Shown piece by piece: positions 1 to 5,176 of a stretch of 5,202 bases of DNA. Position numbers and translations under genes: made by a program. Within the stretch, counting starts at the first letter, position 1. Each line of letters begins with the position of its first letter. The notes beneath the pieces are model-generated. The model was given only the letters and a program-made list of their open reading frames with translations. It ran no database searches and was not told the DNA's origin. The stretch comes from Candidatus Caldarchaeum sp. (GTDB lineage: Archaea; Thermoproteota; Nitrososphaeria_A; Caldarchaeales; Caldarchaeaceae): NCBI GenBank assembly GCA_025054795.1, contig JANWZU010000042.1, positions 1 to 5,202 of the forward strand, written 5' to 3'.

Positions 1-509
1 AGGCCGAGGGCTGCGCCGGCCCACAAAGTTTTCCCACGCAGCATCAGCAAGAAGCCGATAAGGCTGAGCATCACAGCTATCGAGTCGAACATTCCCCAGA
101 CGGAAGAGATAGCTATGGCTAGGGGGTTGAAAAGCCAGAGCACGACGGCCATGCCAGCATATTTCACAAGACCGAGTTCTCCAGCAATCTTTGAGATGAG
201 CACCGCTACAGCTATGTCAGCCGCTATGATCGGGGCTTTGAGCAAAAGAACCTGAAGGTGAAGGTCGTTGAAGAAGGTGGCGACGTAGCTGACGAACCCC
301 ACCCAGTAAAGCCACACAGGGGGGTAGGTGTAGAAGCCCCACGGGAAGTCGGTCAAGCTCTTCACCTCGTAAACGTTTATGCCACGCAGGAACAGCTCGC
401 CGCTTTGAATCCAGACGTAAACATCCCAAGAGTGCCCGGAGAATGGTGCTACGGCCAGCCGCAACGCAACCGCTGCGAAATAAAGCAAGGCCGCCCTAGC
501 TCTGGACAT
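1..509 (-). CDS. GT-C-like membrane glycosyltransferase (mannosyltransferase-like), C-terminus cut by window edge
   Basis: Reading the minus strand from the ATG at 509 gives 169 uninterrupted residues that run off the window, so only the N-terminal part is present. Seen: a short hydrophobic N-terminal segment (about residues 7-21), then a polar loop with SWDVYVW (Asp29) and LRGINVYE, then a TYPP motif (residues 61-64). Hydrophobic stretches follow at about 65-80, 87-108, 117-134 and 142-157, including FNPLAIAISSVWGMFDSIAV. An acidic residue after the first membrane segment, a YPP motif and an NP..(S)xWGxFD segment are what I know from GT-C fold glycosyltransferases (GT39/GT87/PIG-M-like), which move sugars from polyprenyl-phosphate donors onto lipids or proteins at the outer membrane face. 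Asp29 as catalytic base is inference. An in-frame TAA 12 nt upstream of the ATG leaves no earlier ATG or GTG start. There is no Shine-Dalgarno, so it is probably leaderless. Exact family and acceptor cannot be told. Confidence 0.8.
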   Translation of the reverse strand, partial: MSRARAALLYFAAVALRLAVAPFSGHSWDVYVWIQSGELFLRGINVYEVKSLTDFPWGFYTYPPVWLYWVGFVSYVATFFNDLHLQVLLLKAPIIAADIAVAVLISKIAGELGLVKYAGMAVVLWLFNPLAIAISSVWGMFDSIAVMLSLIGFLLMLRGKTLWAGAALG

Positions 510-512
510 ATC

Positions 513-523
513 TATTTTTTAAG
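513..523 (+). promoter_or_regulatory. TATA-like box for the ureohydrolase gene
   Basis: The plus strand reads TATTTTTTAAG, centred near 518. Usual archaeal spacing would put the transcript start near 545, only about 8 nt before the ATG at 553. This helps decide the start: the in-frame TTG at 532 would lie upstream of the predicted transcript start and so could not be used from this promoter. The element lies between the opposing TATA-like box and the opposing start codon. Confidence 0.45.
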
Positions 524-534
524 CCTGAAAATTG

Positions 535-542
535 TATTTAAG
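535..542 (-). promoter_or_regulatory. TATA-like box for the membrane glycosyltransferase gene
   Basis: On the minus strand this reads CTTAAATA, preceded by the A-rich GAAATCA, which resembles an archaeal BRE. Its centre lies about 30 nt before the ATG at 509. With the usual archaeal spacing of 26-27 nt from TATA centre to transcript start, transcription would begin within about 3 nt of the ATG, a leaderless arrangement that fits the missing Shine-Dalgarno. This is a motif judged by eye and not experimentally supported. Confidence 0.5.
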
Positions 543-552
543 TGATTTCAGC

Positions 553-1437
553 ATGGACGTGCGGGATGAGCTGGATTTCCTTTTACGGCCGAGGGAAACT
601 TTCTTAGGCGTTGAGGGGGACTTTTCGGAGGCAAGGTATCTTTTCTACGGCTTCCCCTACGACCTGACCAGCTCCTTCAGGCCGGGATCTAGGTACGGGC
701 CCGAGGCCGTCAGAAGGTTCAGCGCAAACATCGAGGTAAACAGCTACGTAAAGAGGTTCGACGCCGCATCCGCAAAATTATTCGACGGCGGAGACATAGC
801 GTTCAGCTACAGCCTATCCACCATGCTCAAACGGGTCTTCAGACTGGTCAGACAGTCTTTGAAAAAAGGAAAAACTCCTGTGATGGTCGGAGGCGAGCAC
901 ACCGGCACGCTTGCAGCCTACCTAGCGTCCTCAACCAAAGCCTCGGCGATTGTTGTCTTCGACGCCCACTTCGACCTACGGGACGAGTACGGAGGTCTGC
1001 GTGTAAACCACGCCACATACCTCAGAAGGCTTCTCGAGAGAAAGCCTGAGACGAAGGTCGTCGTCGTAGGGGTTAGAGGGTACGACTATGAGGAGGAGAG
1101 GTTCGCAAAAGACAGAAACATCATCTACATCAAGGCTACGGAGGTCGGAGACGTGTCGAGGACGAGAAGGCTGCTGAACGAATCTTTGAAGAACAGGTCC
1201 GTCTACGTGTCCGTCGACGTCGACGTACTCGACCCATCCCATGCCCCGGGGGTCGGCAACCCCGAACCATGCGGTTTGTCGGTAGACCAAGTCATCGAGC
1301 TAATTCACCATGTGGGTATGAGCAGTATAGTGGGGTTTGACGTGATGGAGGTTAACCCGGTCTACGACAACGGCTTAACAGCTGCCGCAGCTTCGAGGAT
1401 TCTGGTCGAGCTTCTCGCATCCACGGCGGAAAGCTAA
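553..1437 (+). CDS. speB: Agmatinase-like ureohydrolase (arginase/agmatinase family)
   Basis: Predicted cytoplasmic binuclear-manganese hydrolase that releases urea from a guanidino compound, most likely agmatine to putrescine. The 294 residues are normal for the family. All metal-ligand motifs are visible: GGEHT (His116), DAHFDLRD (Asp137, His139, Asp141) and SVDVDVLDP (Asp222, Asp224). NHAT supplies His153 at the position of the catalytic histidine of arginase, and DVMEVNP supplies Glu266, the guanidino-binding glutamate. The N-terminal FYGFPYD...SFRPGSRYGPEAVR is also typical. I prefer the ATG at 553 over the in-frame TTG at 532 because it is the stronger codon, has a partial Shine-Dalgarno (GTGAT, 543-547, 5 nt before it), and TTG 532 overlaps the promoter region. 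The small departure GVGNPEPCG (usually G.G.PEPGG) is near the active-site rim. Agmatinase rather than arginase, guanidinobutyrase or formimidoylglutamase is inferred from resemblance to archaeal agmatinases; substrate is not proven by sequence. Confidence 0.88.
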   Translation: MDVRDELDFLLRPRETFLGVEGDFSEARYLFYGFPYDLTSSFRPGSRYGPEAVRRFSANIEVNSYVKRFDAASAKLFDGGDIAFSYSLSTMLKRVFRLVRQSLKKGKTPVMVGGEHTGTLAAYLASSTKASAIVVFDAHFDLRDEYGGLRVNHATYLRRLLERKPETKVVVVGVRGYDYEEERFAKDRNIIYIKATEVGDVSRTRRLLNESLKNRSVYVSVDVDVLDPSHAPGVGNPEPCGLSVDQVIELIHHVGMSSIVGFDVMEVNPVYDNGLTAAAASRILVELLASTAES

Positions 1438-1442
1438 AAAGC
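1433..1442 (+). promoter_or_regulatory. Weak TATA-like element upstream of the DNA polymerase gene
   Basis: GCTAAAAAGC overlaps the stop codon of the ureohydrolase gene and is centred about 31 nt before the polymerase ATG at 1469. The 31-nt gap (1438-1468) has no Shine-Dalgarno, so a leaderless transcript from its own promoter is plausible. The match is poor and read-through from the upstream gene is equally possible. Confidence 0.25.
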
Positions 1443-1468
1443 AATCGGAACATCCTATCCCCAGAGAC

Positions 1469-3937
1469 ATGAAGTATTTTCTGCTGGGAACAGGCTACGA
1501 CGGTCAGGAGAGGAAAGCTCTTCTCAAACTGCTGGATGTTGAAAGCGGGAAGGTGGTTGTCCAGCTCGACGACACAGGGCACAAGCCCTATTGCCTGAGC
1601 GACTTGGCTGCTGACGTGCTTGCGAAAGACCCGCAGCTTCGGGAGGCCGGCGCAGTCGAGTTTATTGAAGTCGAGAAATACGACAGTGTCAACGACAGGA
1701 AAAAAGTCATGACGATGATAAAGGCCACGGACCCGCTTGCCGTCGGCGGTTCTAAAAAGTCGATAAGGGAGCGGATAAAGTGCTGGGAGGCCGACATACC
1801 CTACCACCTCAACTACGTTTACGACATGAGGCTCATACCCAGCCTTGTATACCGGTTGGACGGCGGCAAACTCTTCCCGGTTTTAGGCGATGACGAGAGG
1901 ATCAACCAGATAATGGAAAGATTTTTCCACGACACAGCAGGGGCCGAAGCAGAGGAGACTAGGAAGTGGCTTAAAATACTCGAGTCAGAACACCCTCACA
2001 TCGACTTTGTCGCCGTAGACATAGAGATTTTAGGAGAATCGCCCACACGTGTCCCCTCCCCGTCCAACCCTGAAGACAGGGTTGTTGCTGTTTCCCTCTC
2101 CGGGACGAAGAACATGGGCAGGGTTCTTGTGCTGAAGAGAGACGATGTCGACATGAAGTTTGACGGAGGCGAGTATGCGTTGGAGGTTTTCGACGACGAG
2201 TCTATGCTTCTGCTCCGATGTTTCGAGATAATGGAGGACTATCCTGTAGTGGTTTCCTTCAACGGCGACGACTTCGACCTTCCGTATCTGCGAAACCGAG
2301 CTGAAAAGCTCGGAATCCCACGGAGCAAGATACCCATCAGCCTCGGAAGAGAGGGCGCAACCCTGCGAAGAGCCATCCACCTAGACCTTTATCGTTTCTT
2401 CAACAACAAGTCCGTCCAAGTTTACGCCTTCGACAACCGCTACCGAGAACACACCCTCGACGGCGTCGCAAAAGCCCTTCTCGGCGTAGGGAAAATAACC
2501 GTTGACAAACCGTTGGGGGAGCTCACTATCCAAGAACTGGCTGAGTACAGCTACAGAGACTCACGTCTTCTGAGAGACTTGGTCGAGGCTGGAGACCGCC
2601 TGCTTCTTAGGCTTATGGCTGTCATATCACGTATAAGCAGGATGCCCTTGGAGGATGTCTGCAGGCACGGAGTAAGCGGCTGGATCAAGAACCTGATGAA
2701 CTGGGAGCTCCGAAACATCAACTGGCTAATACCCTTGAAAGAAGAGCTTGCCGCTGCCAAAGGAGGCACAAGCACTAAGGCTATCATCGAAGGTAAGAAG
2801 TACAGAGGCGGGTTAGTTGTTGAACCCGTTCCCGGCGTCCACTTCAACGTCACGGTTCTGGACTTCGCCTCTCTGTATCCCAGCATACTTAAGGAGTATA
2901 ACTTAAGCTTCGAGACGATAAACTGCGGCCATCAAGAATGCAGGAGCAACGGCATACCCGAAACCAGCCACTGGGTGTGCGTCAAGAGGCGAGGTCTTCA
3001 GAGCAGCATAATAGGCGTCATAAGAGACATCAGGGTCAAGTGGTACAAGCCTATGGCCTCCGACAAGAGTATCACACCTGTCCAGAGGAGCTGGTATGAG
3101 GTTGTCCAGAGAGCTTTGAAGGTTTTTCTCAACGCAAGCTACGGTGTGCTTGGCTTCGAGGAGTTTCCCCTCTACTGTCCTCCTCTGGCTGAGAGCACGA
3201 CGGCGATAGGTAGGTACGTTTTCCAGTCGGCGGTCGAGAAAGCGAAATCCCTCAACATTCAGGTGGTTTACGTCGACACAGACTCAATCTTCCTAAAGAC
3301 AACCGAGCCGGAGCAGGTCAGCCAGCTTATCAAATGGGCTGCTGAAAAGTTCAAGCTATCCCTCGAATTCGACAAAGTGTACAGGTATGTTGTTTTCAGC
3401 AGACGTAAGAAAAACTACCTAGGCGTGACCGATAGAGGCGTCGTCGATGTTAAAGGGTTGACCGGTAAGAAGAGAAACATCCCCGTCTTCATCAAGGATG
3501 CTTTCGACGACATGCTCAGACAGCTTGCTGAAGTTAGGACTGAGGAGGACCTTGAGCGGGTCAAGAGGTCTATACGTGAGGTCATAGCTGCTTGGTATTC
3601 ACGGCTCAAGAACAGGACGTTCGACATAGAAAAGCTAGCCTTCAGGGTAATGATGTCCAAGACCATCGAGAGGTATGAAAAAACGACTCCGCAGCACGTC
3701 AAAGCCGCTAAGAAGCTTCAGGCTCTAGGCGTGAAGGTGGGGCCTGGAGACATAATCAGCTACGTCAAGACGAAGGACAAAGATGGAGTGACGCCGTTGC
3801 AGCTTGCGAGGAAGGAAACTGTCGATGTGGACAAGTACATCGAGTACATGCGTTCAACCTTCGAGCAGGTTCTCGACCCGCTCGAGATCGATTTCGACAG
3901 CGTCGTCGGCTTGACCAGCTTGGAGAGCTTTATGTAG
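1469..3937 (+). CDS. polB: Archaeal family B DNA polymerase (PolB1-like), with 3'-5' exonuclease
   Basis: Replicative DNA-dependent DNA polymerase with proofreading, 822 residues, a normal length. The N-terminal domain (about 1-170) contains HKPYCL and EADIPYHLNYVYDMRLIPSL, equivalent to the template-reading uracil-sensing domain of archaeal enzymes. Exonuclease motifs are intact: Exo I VAVDIEI (Asp184, Glu186), Exo II SFNGDDFDLPYL (Asn265, Asp270) and Exo III YSYRD (Tyr360, Asp364). Polymerase motif A is LDFASLYPSI (Asp465), motif B KVFLNASYG (Lys551, Asn555, Tyr558, Gly559), motif C YVDTDS (Asp603, Asp605), followed by KKNYLG (647-652) and the thumb (TTPQHVKAAKKL, GPGDIISYV). The tail GLTSLESFM looks like a PCNA-interacting peptide. 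Wording around 480-610 (NCGHQEC, HWVCVKRRGL, PLYCPPLAEST) recalls crenarchaeal/thaumarchaeal PolB1 from memory. No intein interrupts motifs A-C. The ATG lacks a Shine-Dalgarno; no better start is seen. Val in motif C, usually Gly, is odd, but every catalytic residue is present, so this is not an inactivated PolB2-type paralogue. Confidence 0.97.
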   Translation: MKYFLLGTGYDGQERKALLKLLDVESGKVVVQLDDTGHKPYCLSDLAADVLAKDPQLREAGAVEFIEVEKYDSVNDRKKVMTMIKATDPLAVGGSKKSIRERIKCWEADIPYHLNYVYDMRLIPSLVYRLDGGKLFPVLGDDERINQIMERFFHDTAGAEAEETRKWLKILESEHPHIDFVAVDIEILGESPTRVPSPSNPEDRVVAVSLSGTKNMGRVLVLKRDDVDMKFDGGEYALEVFDDESMLLLRCFEIMEDYPVVVSFNGDDFDLPYLRNRAEKLGIPRSKIPISLGREGATLRRAIHLDLYRFFNNKSVQVYAFDNRYREHTLDGVAKALLGVGKITVDKPLGELTIQELAEYSYRDSRLLRDLVEAGDRLLLRLMAVISRISRMPLEDVCRHGVSGWIKNLMNWELRNINWLIPLKEELAAAKGGTSTKAIIEGKKYRGGLVVEPVPGVHFNVTVLDFASLYPSILKEYNLSFETINCGHQECRSNGIPETSHWVCVKRRGLQSSIIGVIRDIRVKWYKPMASDKSITPVQRSWYEVVQRALKVFLNASYGVLGFEEFPLYCPPLAESTTAIGRYVFQSAVEKAKSLNIQVVYVDTDSIFLKTTEPEQVSQLIKWAAEKFKLSLEFDKVYRYVVFSRRKKNYLGVTDRGVVDVKGLTGKKRNIPVFIKDAFDDMLRQLAEVRTEEDLERVKRSIREVIAAWYSRLKNRTFDIEKLAFRVMMSKTIERYEKTTPQHVKAAKKLQALGVKVGPGDIISYVKTKDKDGVTPLQLARKETVDVDKYIEYMRSTFEQVLDPLEIDFDSVVGLTSLESFM

Positions 3938-3941
3938 GCTA
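3935..3941. other. Convergent gene junction with one base between stop codons
   Basis: The polymerase gene ends with TAG at 3935-3937 on the plus strand, and nuoD ends with TAG at 3941-3939 on the minus strand, leaving only base 3938 between them. No T-run, the usual archaeal termination signal, is visible close downstream of either stop. Each transcript probably ends inside the opposing gene, giving overlapping antisense 3' ends. That last step is inference. Confidence 0.85.
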
Positions 3942-5165
3942 GCGGTCTGCTTCCACGGGCCAGTAGTTGAGAGACCAGTATATCGGCGGGATGTTGGCCA
4001 CCTGCTCACCCTTCAGCAGATGTTTCATGACAGGAAGTAGTCTGAACGACGGCGGGCTTATCTTCAGCCTGTATGGCTTGTCTCCTCCTTCGCTGCGTAT
4101 GTAGTACATCATCTCGCCTCTAGCAGCCTCCGTCCTAGCTACCGCCTCCCCGGCAGGGACTCTGATGTTGATGGGATGCTGTTTAACCTTGACAGGGCCG
4201 TCGGGCATCATCTCGACAGCTTGGCTGATTATCTTCACGCTCTCCCTCATCTCCCTGAAGCCGACTATGGCTCTGTCGTAGCAATCGCCTTTCGAGCCGA
4301 CGGGAACCTCGAACTTGAGCTGAGGATAGGCGTCGTAGGGGTTGTTAACTCTGTTGTCGAACCTAATGCCGGAGGCTCTCAAGGTTGTGCCAACAGCTCC
4401 AAGCCTTATTGCGTCCTCTGCGGTGAGTACTCCTACGTCCTTTGTTCTGCTGATGAACAGCTCGTTGTTGAAGAACATGTCCCAGTAGTCGTTGAGCCTC
4501 TCGTCGAAGAACTCGCAGACCGCTTGACTGTATTTCTTGAAATCATCAGATTCTCGACTCAGCTCCTTCCCTGTAGCCATCCGGTAGTAGCGTGAAAACT
4601 CCCGTACAAGCTCGGCGGGCACTTTCTTGGGCGCGTCGTTCCTCACTCCTCCGGGCTCGAAGTATGCATGCGTTATCCGCTGACCGCCTATGAGGGATGT
4701 TAGGTCGACGAGGTATTCACGGTCTCCGAAACACCAGAGGAACATGGTGGTGTGGCCGAGGAAGACGCCGTATAGGGCGAACCAGTAGAGGTGGCTTGCG
4801 ATACGCTGAAGCTCAGCCATGATTACTCTGAGAAACTTGGCTCTCTCGGGTGGTTCAACACCCATCAGCTTCTCGACGGCGAGGGCGTATGGATACTGAA
4901 TGCCCGCTGAGTCTAGTATGACCGGGCGCTCGAGGTGAGGTATGTTGGTTATCCAAGTCTTGTACTCGGCGAGCTTCTCCTCACCCCTGTGGACGAACCC
5001 CGGGTCAGGGTCGGCCCAAACCACTGTATCGCCCGACACGGTCACAACAAGCCTGAAATGACCGGTTCCCGGGTGCTGGGGGCCGTAGCTTATCTTCAAC
5101 GCCGCCTCTCCAACGTCGTAGAACTCGACGGTCTTAACCTCCTTCTTCTCCTCAAGGACTGTCAT
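3939..5165 (-). CDS. nuoD: Complex I subunit D (NADH-quinone oxidoreductase 49 kDa-type subunit)
   Basis: Hydrophilic connecting-module subunit of respiratory complex I; with NuoB and NuoH it frames the quinone site at the cytoplasmic membrane face. The 408 residues match the family. Seen in order: GPQHPGTGHFRL (28-39, with His31 at the quinone-headgroup histidine position), GFVHRGEEKLAE (56-67), LAVEKLMGVEPPERAKFLRVIMAELQRIASHL (95-125, core family signature), GGVRNDAP (172-179), VGVLTAEDAIRLG (244-256), LRASGIRFDNR (262-272), GDCYDRA (293-299), ARGEMMYYI (348-356), KPYRLKISPPSF (363-374) and the C-terminal VEADR. The four cysteines that bind NiFe in related hydrogenase large subunits are absent at both ends, so this is the respiratory, not hydrogenase, form. 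The electron donor (F420H2, ferredoxin or NADH) cannot be read from this subunit. The ATG at 5165 has a strong Shine-Dalgarno and lies 6 nt after the upstream stop, so it is an operon-internal gene. It is the last minus-strand gene before the converging polymerase. Confidence 0.95.
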   Translation of the reverse strand: MTVLEEKKEVKTVEFYDVGEAALKISYGPQHPGTGHFRLVVTVSGDTVVWADPDPGFVHRGEEKLAEYKTWITNIPHLERPVILDSAGIQYPYALAVEKLMGVEPPERAKFLRVIMAELQRIASHLYWFALYGVFLGHTTMFLWCFGDREYLVDLTSLIGGQRITHAYFEPGGVRNDAPKKVPAELVREFSRYYRMATGKELSRESDDFKKYSQAVCEFFDERLNDYWDMFFNNELFISRTKDVGVLTAEDAIRLGAVGTTLRASGIRFDNRVNNPYDAYPQLKFEVPVGSKGDCYDRAIVGFREMRESVKIISQAVEMMPDGPVKVKQHPINIRVPAGEAVARTEAARGEMMYYIRSEGGDKPYRLKISPPSFRLLPVMKHLLKGEQVANIPPIYWSLNYWPVEADR

Positions 5166-5170
5166 GCATC

Positions 5171-5176
5171 ATCACC
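5171..5176 (-). promoter_or_regulatory. Ribosome binding site of nuoD
   Basis: The minus strand reads GGTGAT, a good match to the anti-Shine-Dalgarno of archaeal 16S rRNA, five bases before the ATG at 5165. It overlaps the TGA stop of the upstream gene (5174-5172), which suggests translational coupling. The spacing also favours the ATG at 5165 over two closer out-of-frame ATGs at 5172 and 5169. Confidence 0.75.

Noticed and set aside
217..429. Second minus-strand open frame of 70 codons inside the glycosyltransferase gene.
   Set aside because: It is a shifted reading of the same region, rich in Arg, Leu and Pro as expected of an out-of-frame read, with no motifs.
258..545. Plus-strand open frame of 95 codons across the left-hand gene.
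   Set aside because: It lies antisense to the membrane glycosyltransferase frame, whose motifs and hydrophobic pattern are clear. Its translation has no recognisable domain.
532..552. In-frame TTG as an earlier start of the ureohydrolase gene, adding seven residues.
   Set aside because: TTG is the weaker codon and lies upstream of the transcript start predicted from the TATA-like box. The ATG at 553 has a partial Shine-Dalgarno and gives a family-typical N-terminus.
1352..1807. Minus-strand open frame of 151 codons spanning the ureohydrolase-polymerase junction.
   Set aside because: It runs antisense to two well-supported genes and its translation resembles no known protein. It is a by-product of codon bias.
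1469..3937. Possibility of an intein in the polymerase or an inactivated PolB2-type paralogue.
   Set aside because: Motifs A, B and C are contiguous with normal spacing, and all catalytic acidic residues of both exonuclease and polymerase sites are present.
3938..3943. GCTAGC palindrome at the convergent junction as a terminator or binding site.
   Set aside because: A six-base palindrome is expected by chance. There is no flanking stem or T-run.
4176..4595. Plus-strand open frame of 139 codons antisense to nuoD.
   Set aside because: It is the mirror of a strongly conserved nuoD segment (VGVLTAEDA, GDCYDR). It has no independent domain or ribosome binding site.
5154..5172. Tiny minus-strand frame (MMHDCP then TGA) starting at the ATG that overlaps the upstream TGA, as a possible regulatory leader peptide.
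   Set aside because: It has no room for its own ribosome binding site, and GGTGAT is spaced for the nuoD ATG at 5165. Short frames like this occur by chance in TGATGATG sequence.
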